NCBI GenBank assembly: GCA_937873155.1
Contig: CALMVZ010000013.1
Coordinates: forward strand, 328,242-392,241
Reading direction: 5' to 3'
From: an uncultured Bacteroidota bacterium
Lineage (GTDB): Bacteria; Bacteroidota; Bacteroidia; B-17B0; Aurantibacillaceae
Length of the DNA stretch: 64,000 bases
This document shows, piece after piece, positions 16,639 to 26,097 of this stretch. A model generated the notes under the pieces. It was given only the letters and a program-made list of their open reading frames with translations, had not been told where the DNA came from and did not search any database. Position numbers and translations under genes: made by a program. Numbering within the stretch: the first letter of the stretch is position 1; the number at the start of each line of letters is the position of its first letter.

Positions 16639-17730
16639 TTATTTCCTGGTTTTGCTGTACTCACTGCGCTTACTGAATAAAGCATCGGCAAGTTTGTTGT
16701 AACGTAATGATATCTCGAAACCTCCAACAGTTCTTGAAGCTTTTCTGTAGCTCGATACATTGGCATCATAAGAGATCCCGATAGCATAAGTTCCCATATC
16801 GATCATTACTTGCGGAATGATGGCATCATCAACGCGGTAAAACATACCAATGCCGATCGAATTCTCAACTTTCTCACCGGTGATCTTAGTTCCGTTCTTG
16901 AAACGGTATTTTACATATGTTCCTGCAGTAATTTCTCTCGCCGGACCTTGTAACATATAGATTACACTTGGCGTGATAGATAATTTTGTATTAGAGATAT
17001 CAAATCTTGATACGATGGATCCAACTAATCTGTATGGCATATGATAACCTTCAATTGTTACAGTTGCTCCCGTCGCGTCTACATAAGTATTGCTTCCAAA
17101 ATCCTGTTCGGGTTGATTTAAGTGATAACCTGCGATACCAAAACGGATGCTTTTTATATCATCACGGTCGTTACGGATCTTTGCAGTTGACCATTCGTAA
17201 GCGAAACCTGCGCCAAAATCAGAACTGGTGAAATTGTGATAGATAACTGATTCTTTACTTGGTAATGCCGGATCGATCTCTGTTCCGTTGAACTGGGAAG
17301 CGTAAGTTAATTTAGCATACTGCGCACTGTTCATCGAGATGCCTCCATAAACACCCAGGGAGAGAACAACTTTTTTTGAAGCCTTTAAGATGGCAGCAAT
17401 ATTGAAATTAGCGTTTGTCTGGGAAAGTTTCGCTGCACCCGCTTCATCCTTGAATATACTTAAGCCAACTCCTAAAAAAGCATTCTTGTAACGGTTCCTG
17501 AAAATACCACCATCAACTGATAAGCCCATTGTACTATAAGCTTTACCCATTGATGCCCACTGATTACGGTAGCCTGCAATTATCCTGTAATACCCCGGAA
17601 AAAATCCTGTATTAGCAGGATTATAAACAAGGGGCGCTTCCTGTATCTGTGCTAAATGTATATCCTGTGATCTTACCTCTGAAGTTATCAGTGAAAGAAA
17701 AAGAAAGGAAAGTAAACTTATTTTTTTCAT
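16639..17730 (-). CDS. PorP/SprF family type IX secretion outer-membrane protein
   Basis: ATG 17730 gives a signal peptide (about 1-21, ending EVRSQ) and a 363-residue beta-barrel; the frame to 17745 adds only five residues. It begins DIHLAQIQEAPLVYNPANTGFF, the hallmark of PorP/SprF proteins, and shows FLGVGLSIFKDEAG and AGYHLNQPEQDFG. SprF-type proteins are needed for surface attachment or secretion of partner proteins with type B C-terminal domains. The type B (CHU_C) cargo gene lies 20 bp upstream in the same direction, so the pair is very likely functional. Confidence 0.93.
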   Translation of the reverse strand: MKKISLLSFLFLSLITSEVRSQDIHLAQIQEAPLVYNPANTGFFPGYYRIIAGYRNQWASMGKAYSTMGLSVDGGIFRNRYKNAFLGVGLSIFKDEAGAAKLSQTNANFNIAAILKASKKVVLSLGVYGGISMNSAQYAKLTYASQFNGTEIDPALPSKESVIYHNFTSSDFGAGFAYEWSTAKIRNDRDDIKSIRFGIAGYHLNQPEQDFGSNTYVDATGATVTIEGYHMPYRLVGSIVSRFDISNTKLSITPSVIYMLQGPAREITAGTYVKYRFKNGTKITGEKVENSIGIGMFYRVDDAIIPQVMIDMGTYAIGISYDANVSSYRKASRTVGGFEISLRYNKLADALFSKRSEYSKTRK

Positions 17731-17750
17731 AACAATTTTTCTCAAGGTAA

Positions 17751-20642
17751 TTAGCGAATTAAAGTAACGTTGCCTTTAACAACCTTGTACTCGTTCGAAA
17801 CATTCTTGTACTTTAATATGTAAGCATAAACGCCTGTCTGGGCCATCGTTCCGCCATGCGTTCCATCCCATCCCAAATTATATTCATTGGCCCTGAACAC
17901 TTCCTGTCCCCAACGGTTCCATACCTGCATTTCATAATCTCTTGCATAACGCGCTTGTGCGCCTAAAGGAGAGAATACATCGTTAACACCATCACCATTT
18001 GGTGTAAAACCGGTTGGCATAACTATATCGTTCCGTTTATCAGCGAATACAGCAGTGATCTGATCACTTTGAGTAATGATAAATGTTATGGAATCTTTCT
18101 CTAAGTAACTATTTTCATCCAGGATCCATGGAGTAGCAGTTGTACTATTGGTATTAGCCGTAAATTCCCAATGGTCGAATACATAGATCGATGTATCAGT
18201 CGGCCAAGCTTCAAGGAATGAATTCAGGTAAGGGAAGTCAACTTTGTACTGATAGTATTGTCCGGTCCATGCAAAATTTGAAAGGTACAAACTGTTGAAG
18301 TTAACCAAGCCCGCACCTGCAGGTTTTACGTCAATGGTAATATCGAAAGGACCATTCATGTTATTACATTTTGTCAATAAGGAATCAATCTTATCACAAC
18401 GCTGCAACAACCTGTACCGTAAAGTATCCATGTTGGCTTCCCATTCGGTTTGACTCACTAACCAATAGGCGCAATGATTAGGGATCTCAGGTGTAAACAC
18501 TTGCCTGAAATAATCAAAATGAGGAAGTAATTTATCGCACCGGAGACTGGTATTGAGTAAGTCCATGTACCTGTTCATGTATTCATTCCTGAAGACCGGA
18601 TTTAACATCAGGTTCTTGAACATTAAGTTATGTCCGTTATAAGCTGAAGCAACTGTTGAATACGTAGTAGGATTCATGGATACAGGCGGACTCATTAAAG
18701 CTGTAATAGAGTTTGTATACATACACGGCGTTGCATTGGTCATGGTTGCAATTGCCGATGGTGTTACTACCGGCTGTATTTGAATATCCAGGATATTATT
18801 CATATCCCACATGAAATAACGCCATTTCATTAAAGTATCTGCATAAGGCGGTTGATTGCCATTGTTCGTTTTACGCCACCATGAACTGTTGTAATAAGTA
18901 AAATCATTATTTACCAAATAGCTGTTATAGATAAAATGATCCATAAAGCTGTATTTACTTAAACGCTTCATTGCATTACCGTAAAAAGCAGGTGAAGTGT
19001 AAATTGTCGGCATTCTTACAGTGTTGAAAACACCTAAACTGCTTGTTGCAACAGATGGCCCGGGCCCTACAGTAACCCAACCTGTATCAAGATTGTTTGT
19101 GATTATTGACCCAACACCGTGCTGGCGTAAAATATCAACTGAATCCCTGTTCAATCCGTAGTAATAACTTAGCTGATCCTTATCAGGGATCTCCCTGAAT
19201 TCATAGATCCCCCAATAGCAACCGTTAACGAAAGTACGTATCGGTTTATAATGTAATCCATCCAGTGATAATCCGTTTTTCATTGCATACGTTTGAGCAA
19301 ATGCATCCCGCATATGCGTAGTACGTAATATCGGAGGAGTAGCGGTTGTTGGGGTTGGAATAGAAAAATTATCTTTTCCAGCGGTCCGTATCTCAAAATT
19401 AGGGAATACTGTACGGGTACTTGTTCCGAATACGGCATCATTATAAACCTGGCCTTTAAAAGTACAACCTTCACCTGTTTCATCATCAAAACCAACATCA
19501 AAACTACGCTGCTGGTGTGTCCATGGATCATTGGGTGGTTGAGTTAAACTGCCACCGATCTCATAAACGAATTTATTTTTATCGAAATATTCGCAATGGA
19601 CTGTTCCACCGCCTCCGACCTGGAAAAAGTTTGTATTGGTAACAATAGAGAGAACGCCGAATCCGGGATTGACGACTATATCTGCTCCATCAAAAAAGGT
19701 ATTTGTCTCGGCGAAACTTGGTAAAAAATTCTGGGTCCACACCGGTTGAGAATTTCCTGTGCCGGGGCCTGCAACGGGTTTAGGATAAGTTACAGCCGTA
19801 ATTACACTGCTAAGACCATTCATAGGAATTGGTGTTGCGATCCCATCCTGGTAAGTATAAGTTGTAGCAGCAGTAGCATTACCAACACAACCGGAATAAG
19901 TAGGGCAAGGAACAGTTCCGCCGGGAATAGTACAATCCCCTCTGGTATAATTGATCTGGAAATTCACGGTATCCGGAATTACCATATCATAATTTCCTGT
20001 TATCGGAGGCGTAAATCCTGCTGTTGTAGGCGTAGTAAATGTTGGAGTAGGAGCGTAGCCGTAATAAAGATTAGCCGCAGGAACATTCACCTGATTAGAT
20101 CCTCCGACATTAGGACCAATGGTGGAGCCCCCTGCAAATAAAAACCATTTTACAGGTAGTCCTGTTTGATTGTTGTCCGGATACCTTCCCCATGAATCTC
20201 CTACTTTAGTTCTGCGAACGTAAATGGAATCTACGATAACACCGGGTTGACGGGTTAACATGATCCATTGGTCCTTACATTGTTCAATAGTGAAATTCGT
20301 ATGCCATCGGCCTAAAGCACCGGTTTCTTTTCTGTTTAGCCCGGTACACCAAAATAACATCCATTGTCCGGGACCTAGTGTTAAACCTGAAGGTATCGGC
20401 CATTTATAAAGATCAGTTTTACTATTGGTTAAATATAATCCATTTAAGGAATGGGTAAAGCTGGGTGTTGCATTATACAATTCAATATAGTCAGGTTCAG
20501 TATCCGGAGAGATCACAGTAGCAGGAGCAAAAGTTCCATGACCTGCGAGCTTATTCGTCCAACAAACTTCACTAATTATAACTTGAGATTTGGCTGTGTT
20601 TATGATAAGCGCCAAAAAAATAAAAAATAAAATTCTCTTCAT
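17751..20642 (-). CDS. Lamin-tail/CotH protein with gliding-motility type B C-terminus
   Basis: ATG 20642 gives a signal peptide ending TAKSQ; the product is 963 residues. Next comes a lamin-tail-like domain (about 23-150, SEVCWTNKL...DYIELYNATPS), then a CotH-type region (about 440-760: RTTHMRDAF, FVNGCYWGIYEFREIPDKDQLSYYY, RYFMWDMNN). CotH is a kinase-like fold. The last about 90 residues are the CHU_C type B sorting domain (GFTPNGDGVNDVFSPLG...MQVWNRWGQEVF). It is a close paralogue of 34951-37791 along the ectodomain and shares this architecture with 22864-26097. The SprF-like gene lies 20 bp downstream. It should be displayed on the surface; the kinase activity is unproven. Confidence 0.88.
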   Translation of the reverse strand: MKRILFFIFLALIINTAKSQVIISEVCWTNKLAGHGTFAPATVISPDTEPDYIELYNATPSFTHSLNGLYLTNSKTDLYKWPIPSGLTLGPGQWMLFWCTGLNRKETGALGRWHTNFTIEQCKDQWIMLTRQPGVIVDSIYVRRTKVGDSWGRYPDNNQTGLPVKWFLFAGGSTIGPNVGGSNQVNVPAANLYYGYAPTPTFTTPTTAGFTPPITGNYDMVIPDTVNFQINYTRGDCTIPGGTVPCPTYSGCVGNATAATTYTYQDGIATPIPMNGLSSVITAVTYPKPVAGPGTGNSQPVWTQNFLPSFAETNTFFDGADIVVNPGFGVLSIVTNTNFFQVGGGGTVHCEYFDKNKFVYEIGGSLTQPPNDPWTHQQRSFDVGFDDETGEGCTFKGQVYNDAVFGTSTRTVFPNFEIRTAGKDNFSIPTPTTATPPILRTTHMRDAFAQTYAMKNGLSLDGLHYKPIRTFVNGCYWGIYEFREIPDKDQLSYYYGLNRDSVDILRQHGVGSIITNNLDTGWVTVGPGPSVATSSLGVFNTVRMPTIYTSPAFYGNAMKRLSKYSFMDHFIYNSYLVNNDFTYYNSSWWRKTNNGNQPPYADTLMKWRYFMWDMNNILDIQIQPVVTPSAIATMTNATPCMYTNSITALMSPPVSMNPTTYSTVASAYNGHNLMFKNLMLNPVFRNEYMNRYMDLLNTSLRCDKLLPHFDYFRQVFTPEIPNHCAYWLVSQTEWEANMDTLRYRLLQRCDKIDSLLTKCNNMNGPFDITIDVKPAGAGLVNFNSLYLSNFAWTGQYYQYKVDFPYLNSFLEAWPTDTSIYVFDHWEFTANTNSTTATPWILDENSYLEKDSITFIITQSDQITAVFADKRNDIVMPTGFTPNGDGVNDVFSPLGAQARYARDYEMQVWNRWGQEVFRANEYNLGWDGTHGGTMAQTGVYAYILKYKNVSNEYKVVKGNVTLIR

Positions 20643-20861
20643 GTGTAAAACGGTTTTTACCATCTAAACCTCAAATTTAGCTATTATAACTTAAATCAGC
20701 AAGTCTTTAACAGCTTAATTTTCAATAAGGTGGTGTTTGTAATACTATAACGAAGGAAATCAGCAAAAGGATGGGTGCCGGGGTTAAAATATTTTTAAAA
20801 GTATTAAGATTTTTTGGAGGATAGTGTTCAAATCTAAATAGTAAAAAACCGTTCAAACAAT

Positions 20862-20869
20862 TACCTTTG
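20862..20869 (+). promoter_or_regulatory. -7 element TACCTTTG before purF-like gene
   Basis: TACCTTTG fits TAnnTTTG exactly and ends only 10 bp before the ATG. With the usual distance the transcript starts a few nucleotides before the start codon, so the message may be almost leaderless. No clear TTTG -33 element is seen. Confidence 0.5.
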
Positions 20870-20879
20870 TAATCCCAAA

Positions 20880-22781
20880 ATGAGTGATGTTATAAAACAC
20901 GAGTGCGGTGTAGCTTTGATCCGCCTTCTGAAACCGGTCTCCTACTATAAAACCAAATATGGTTCGGCAAGATACGGCCTGCACAAAATGTACCAGCTCA
21001 TGGAAAAAATGATAAACCGCGGACAGGACGGGGCAGGTTTAGCAACAGTTAAATTAGACGCAAAACCTGGTACAACTTACATCGACCGCATCCGTTCTGT
21101 AGAACCAAAAGCAACCCAGGATATTTTTTCGCAGGTCAATGATCTGTTCGTAAATGCATCGAGAAAAAAACCTGAAGAATACAAAAGCGCAGAGTGGCAA
21201 AAAGATAATATTCCATTTTTAGGTGAGCTAATGTTAGGCCATTTACGCTATGGAACTTTCGGAAAAAATGGTGTTCACAGTTGTCATCCTTTCCGCCGTC
21301 AAAATAACTGGATGGCACGGAATTTAGTCGTAGCCGGTAACTTTAATCTCACAAATGTTGACGAACTTTTTGATCATTTGGTTGAACTCGGACAACATCC
21401 GCGGGAAAAAGCTGATACGATAACAGTCATGGAAAAGATCGGTCATTTTTTGGATAAAGAAAACGACCGTTTGTTCCGTCAATTCAAAGATGAAGGGCTG
21501 GATAACGAAACCATTTCGAAAAAGATCCAGGAAAACATAGATGTTGCTTCCATTTTGATTGAAAGCAGCAAACGTTGGGATGGCGGTTATGTAATGGCAG
21601 GAATGATGGGACACGGCGATGCTTTTGTATTGCGTGATCCGAATGGAATTCGTCCGGCTTATTATTATATGGATGATGAAATTTTGGTAGTGGCGAGTGA
21701 GCGTCCGGTAATTCAAACTGTGTTCAACGCGCCTTTTGAAGATGTTAAAGAATTAGATCCGGGACATGCAGCGATCATAAAAAAAGACGGTAAGTTTTCG
21801 GTAAAGGAAATTGTAACTCCGCTCGAAAAAAAATCGTGTTCATTCGAAAGGATTTATTTTTCTCGTGGTAACGATGCCCAGATTTATAACGAGCGGCAAG
21901 CTCTCGGCCGTTATCTTGTGCCGGCCGTTCTACGCTCTGTAAATTATGATCTTGACAATACAGTTTTCAGTTATATTCCCAATACGGCTGAAGTTGCATT
22001 CGGTGGTTTGATCGAAGGTTTGGATGATTACCTGAACAAACATAAAGCCACAGAAATTTTAAAAGCAGGAAAAGAAATTGCGGAACCGTTGTTGAGTAAG
22101 ATACTTTCTGTTCAGCCGAGGATCCATAAAGTTGTTCTGAAAGATGTAAAGCAACGCACTTTTATCACCGATGATGAAAGCCGTGATATTATGGTGAACT
22201 TAGGTTACGATGTAACCTATGGAACCGTAAAAAAAGGTGTAGATAATTTAGTTGTATTGGATGATAGTATCGTGCGCGGAACAACTTTAAAGCAAAGTAT
22301 CTTAAGAATCCTGGATCGTTTAGAACCAAAGAAAATTATTGTTGTTTCATCAGCGCCGCAGATCCGTTATCCTGATTGTTATGGAATTGACATGGCAGTT
22401 CTGAATAAATTTGCAGCTTTCGAAGCGACTATTTCCCTGTTAAAAGAAACAGGAAGGGAAAGTGTTCTGAAAGCGGTTTATGAAAAGGCTCTCGCTGAAA
22501 TAAAAAAGCCAAAAGAAGAACAAGTGAATGTGGTGAAAGAGATCTACGGAACTTTTACAACTGAAGAGATCTCCCAAAAAATTGGTGAGTTAATAAAACC
22601 TACCGATCTTAAAGCCGAGCTTGAGATCATCTACCAGAATATTGAAGGTCTTCATTTATCTTGCCCGAATCATTTAGGTGATTGGTATTTTACAGGAAAT
22701 TATCCGACACCCGGAGGTAACAAAGTAGCCAACCGCGCCTTCATCAACTTCATGGAGGGGAAAAATGTAAGGGCTTATTAG
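20880..22781 (+). CDS. purF: Amidophosphoribosyltransferase (long Bacteroidota form)
   Basis: A 633-residue class II glutamine amidotransferase joined to a phosphoribosyltransferase domain. The nucleophile is Cys9 in KHECGVALI after a short leader that would be removed; INRGQDGAGLAT and HLRYGTFG are glutaminase motifs. The PRPP loop VVLDDSIVRGTTL is in the C-terminal half. It catalyses the first step of purine synthesis, PRPP plus glutamine to phosphoribosylamine. It is longer than the usual about 500-residue PurF, having an insertion and an extended C-terminus seen in this phylum, and so may be a divergent second copy rather than the main PurF. The spacer before it suggests a nearly leaderless message. 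Confidence 0.85.
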   Translation: MSDVIKHECGVALIRLLKPVSYYKTKYGSARYGLHKMYQLMEKMINRGQDGAGLATVKLDAKPGTTYIDRIRSVEPKATQDIFSQVNDLFVNASRKKPEEYKSAEWQKDNIPFLGELMLGHLRYGTFGKNGVHSCHPFRRQNNWMARNLVVAGNFNLTNVDELFDHLVELGQHPREKADTITVMEKIGHFLDKENDRLFRQFKDEGLDNETISKKIQENIDVASILIESSKRWDGGYVMAGMMGHGDAFVLRDPNGIRPAYYYMDDEILVVASERPVIQTVFNAPFEDVKELDPGHAAIIKKDGKFSVKEIVTPLEKKSCSFERIYFSRGNDAQIYNERQALGRYLVPAVLRSVNYDLDNTVFSYIPNTAEVAFGGLIEGLDDYLNKHKATEILKAGKEIAEPLLSKILSVQPRIHKVVLKDVKQRTFITDDESRDIMVNLGYDVTYGTVKKGVDNLVVLDDSIVRGTTLKQSILRILDRLEPKKIIVVSSAPQIRYPDCYGIDMAVLNKFAAFEATISLLKETGRESVLKAVYEKALAEIKKPKEEQVNVVKEIYGTFTTEEISQKIGELIKPTDLKAELEIIYQNIEGLHLSCPNHLGDWYFTGNYPTPGGNKVANRAFINFMEGKNVRAY

Positions 22782-22863
22782 CCTCTTTTTAACAATCTCC
22801 CTCAAATTGTAAAACGAACGTTTTTTTGTTTAATTTAGATTAACCGTAGGTTAATTTATTATC

Positions 22864-25800
22864 ATGAAAAAATTTACAAGGTCCTTATTTTTTATTTTCA
22901 GTTTTTTAATGTTGAGTCATATTACTAACGCTCAAATTAAAATAAATGAGTATTCAGTATCGAATTATTCAAACTTCGTTGATAACTACGGAGAGTATGA
23001 AGACTGGATCGAATTATACAACGCCGGTGCAACACCGGTGAACCTTACAGGTTACCATCTCGCTGTAAAAGCAAGTAATCTCGGTAAGTGGACCTTCGGA
23101 AATGTTACAATTAATGCCGGTGGATTTTTAAGGATCTGGGCTTCTAATAAAGATGATAATACCGGGCCAAATCTTCACACCAATTTTAAATTAAAGCAGT
23201 GCCAGGGCGACAAGATCTTTTTTGCAAGTCCGGCTTTAGTGATTTTAGATTCAGTAACTCTTAAAAAAACACAGATCTCGCATTCGCGAGGCCGTACAAC
23301 AAATGGTGCCACTACTTGGAGTGTATTTACAAATCCGACTCCGAATGCATCTAATAATACGGCAACACCTTTCTTAGGTTACTCTTCAACTCCAACAATG
23401 AGCATTCCGCAGGGATTTTATTCAGGCCCGCAAATGCTGACTATCACGGCTGATCCGGGAACAACAATAAAATATACAACGAACGGAGGATCTCCAGTTA
23501 CAAGTTCCGGCCTTACTTATTTCAGTGCTTTCGCAATCAATACAACAACTGTAGTAAGAGCGCAGGCTACCAGCACCAATACATCCATTCTCCCAAGTTT
23601 TATCGAGAGCAATACATTTTTTATCAATGTTACACATTCTGTTAATGTAGTTTCTGTTTTCGGAGATGACATACTTACTCTTTTGGGCGGAACACAATTA
23701 GATGCTGAAAGCGGATTGGAATATTTTAATGAAACAGGAGTTTATAAAACAGAAGGATTTGGTCATTCAAATAAACACGGAAATGATTCCTGGTTCTACC
23801 AGCAGAGAGGTATAGATTTTGTTTGCCGGGATGAATTTGGCATCAATGATGCATTGAAACACCAGATCTTTAATTCAAAACCGAGGAACGAATTCCAACG
23901 GATCATTATCAAAGCCGCAGCAAACGACAATTATCCGTTCGAAGGAACTCCAAATTCAAATTTTGCGGGTGAATTAGGCGGGGCACATATCCGCGACCAG
24001 TATGTACATACGGTTGCTGAAAAAGCAGGCATGTATTGCGACGGAAGAACATGGGCACCTGCAATTCTTTATGCGAACGGACAATACTGGGGTGTTTATG
24101 ACGTGCGCGAAAAAGTAGATGATAAAGATTTCACCAAATATTATTACAATTCAAAAGAAGATTCATTACAATTCCTTCAAACCTGGGGAAGTACCTGGTC
24201 AGCATACGGTGGTCCACAAGCACAAACGGATTGGACCACTTTCAGAAACTGGGTTGCCGCTAATAGTATGACCGTTGCAGCTAATTATGCTACGCTGGAT
24301 GCTCAATACAATATAAAAAGTTTAGCCGATTATGTGATTCTGAATTCCTACGTTGTTTGTTCAGACTGGTTGAACTGGAATACTGCCTGGTGGCGCGGTT
24401 TGAATTATCAGTGTGATAAAAAGAAATGGCGTTACGCTTTGTGGGATGAAGATGCGACATTCAAGCATTATATAAATTATACCAATATCCCGAACCAGGA
24501 TCCGAATGCTGATCCTTGTGATCCATCTTCATTACCAAATCCGGGCGGACAAGGCCACGTTCCGATTTTAAATAAACTGTTGACCAACCCAACTTTCAAA
24601 CAGTATTATGTAATGCGTTATTTCGATCTTTTAAATACAGGATTGAGTTGTAAGCGTATGACAGATATTTTAGATAGTATGATCAATGTGATCAAACCTG
24701 AAATGCCGCGACAGATCGCAAAGTGGGGCGGAACGATGACGCAGTGGCAGCAAAATGTGAGTGATCTCAGGAAGTTCATTGAGGATCGTTGCGATACAGT
24801 TACCAAACTATTTAACGGATGTTATAATGTAACAGGTCCGTATACATTAAAGATAAATGTTGATCCGCCGAATTCAGGTACAGTTGATTTTAACTCTTTA
24901 AAGATCTCTAACTTTGTATGGCAAGGAACTTATCCCGGTAATTTACCGAATAATTTAGCCGCGCACGTCAAACCAAATTATTGTTTCTCACATTGGACCA
25001 CTAAAACACATACGTTGTCGGCAAATATGACAGACTCTATTGTGAGTTTATTATTGACGGCCAATGATAGCATTGTGGCGCATTTTATATATAATCCGAA
25101 ACCAACTATTGTAGCTACCCCGACAAATGTTTGCTCCGGAGGTACTATTCAGATACAGGCAAGCAATGCTATAAATTACTCATGGCTTCCGACAACTGCA
25201 TTGAGCTGTGCTACTTGTTCTAATCCTGTTGTGACACCGTCAGTGAATACAGTTTATACAGTTACATCGGTTGGAGCTTCAACTTTAACAGGATGTTCTG
25301 CAACCAGTACGGTATTTTTAGTTGTTACTGCTAATCCACAGGTGTCATCCGGACCATTGAGCGCGAGTATATGTGTAGGCGATAATGTTCAGTTAAATGC
25401 AAGTAATGGTCTTTTTTACAATTGGCAGCCTGCTTCAGGATTGAGTTGCCTTACCTGTACTAATCCGGTTGCTTCCCCTTCTGTAACCACAATTTATACA
25501 GTGACATCTAACGCTTCAGTGTTGTGTAAAACAACTTCTACACTTGCTGTTAATGTGAGTCCTTACGCTAATGCCGCGTTCACGGCAACAAATACAATTA
25601 TGCCATTCCCGCAAACTTTAACTGTTACCAATACTTCAAGTTTAGCAGCGTCTTATTCGTGGTCGTTAAGTAATGGAAGTACAGCTACAGCAACGGTGCC
25701 GTCTTTCGTTGTAAATACTCCCGGAACTTATACACTTACTTTGGTTGCTTATAATGGAATCGGATGTAACGATACAACTACTTCAATAATTGTGGTGAAT

Positions 25801-26097
25801 GATATTAACGTTGTGTTACCACCATCTGTTATTATGCCGAATGTGTTCACACCGAATAATGATGGCGTGAATGACTTCTTCTTCCCGGTAATGACCAGCT
25901 TTAAGGAAATGAATTGTTCTGTTTATGACCGTTGGGGAGTTTTAGTTTATGAGTTCAAAGACCTTAACGATAAATGGTCTGGTGAAAACATGAATGGTAA
26001 AGATGTTTCTGCCGGAACTTATTTCTACATCTTTAAAGGAATGGATCTTAACGGAAAGAATTACGTAAGAAAAGGTTCCGTTCATTTGGAGCGTTAA
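22864..26097 (+). CDS. Lamin-tail/CotH protein with Ig-like repeats and type B C-terminus
   Basis: The 1077-residue product has a signal peptide ending ITNAQ, a lamin-tail domain (about 25-150), a chitobiase-like beta module (GPQMLTITADPGTTIKYTTNGGSPV), and a CotH part with ANGQYWGVYDVREKVDDKDF and RYALWDEDATF. Two Ig-like domains of about 80 residues follow (SCATCSNPVVTPSVNTVYTV and SCLTCTNPVASPSVTTIYTV), then a PKD-like domain and a CHU_C type B sorting domain (VFTPNNDGVNDFFFP...CSVYDRWGVLV). It is a more distant paralogue of the proteins at 17751 and 34951. Its stop directly abuts that of the convergent TonB-receptor gene. No SprF gene adjoins, so it may use the one at 16639. Confidence 0.88.
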   Translation: MKKFTRSLFFIFSFLMLSHITNAQIKINEYSVSNYSNFVDNYGEYEDWIELYNAGATPVNLTGYHLAVKASNLGKWTFGNVTINAGGFLRIWASNKDDNTGPNLHTNFKLKQCQGDKIFFASPALVILDSVTLKKTQISHSRGRTTNGATTWSVFTNPTPNASNNTATPFLGYSSTPTMSIPQGFYSGPQMLTITADPGTTIKYTTNGGSPVTSSGLTYFSAFAINTTTVVRAQATSTNTSILPSFIESNTFFINVTHSVNVVSVFGDDILTLLGGTQLDAESGLEYFNETGVYKTEGFGHSNKHGNDSWFYQQRGIDFVCRDEFGINDALKHQIFNSKPRNEFQRIIIKAAANDNYPFEGTPNSNFAGELGGAHIRDQYVHTVAEKAGMYCDGRTWAPAILYANGQYWGVYDVREKVDDKDFTKYYYNSKEDSLQFLQTWGSTWSAYGGPQAQTDWTTFRNWVAANSMTVAANYATLDAQYNIKSLADYVILNSYVVCSDWLNWNTAWWRGLNYQCDKKKWRYALWDEDATFKHYINYTNIPNQDPNADPCDPSSLPNPGGQGHVPILNKLLTNPTFKQYYVMRYFDLLNTGLSCKRMTDILDSMINVIKPEMPRQIAKWGGTMTQWQQNVSDLRKFIEDRCDTVTKLFNGCYNVTGPYTLKINVDPPNSGTVDFNSLKISNFVWQGTYPGNLPNNLAAHVKPNYCFSHWTTKTHTLSANMTDSIVSLLLTANDSIVAHFIYNPKPTIVATPTNVCSGGTIQIQASNAINYSWLPTTALSCATCSNPVVTPSVNTVYTVTSVGASTLTGCSATSTVFLVVTANPQVSSGPLSASICVGDNVQLNASNGLFYNWQPASGLSCLTCTNPVASPSVTTIYTVTSNASVLCKTTSTLAVNVSPYANAAFTATNTIMPFPQTLTVTNTSSLAASYSWSLSNGSTATATVPSFVVNTPGTYTLTLVAYNGIGCNDTTTSIIVVNDINVVLPPSVIMPNVFTPNNDGVNDFFFPVMTSFKEMNCSVYDRWGVLVYEFKDLNDKWSGENMNGKDVSAGTYFYIFKGMDLNGKNYVRKGSVHLER

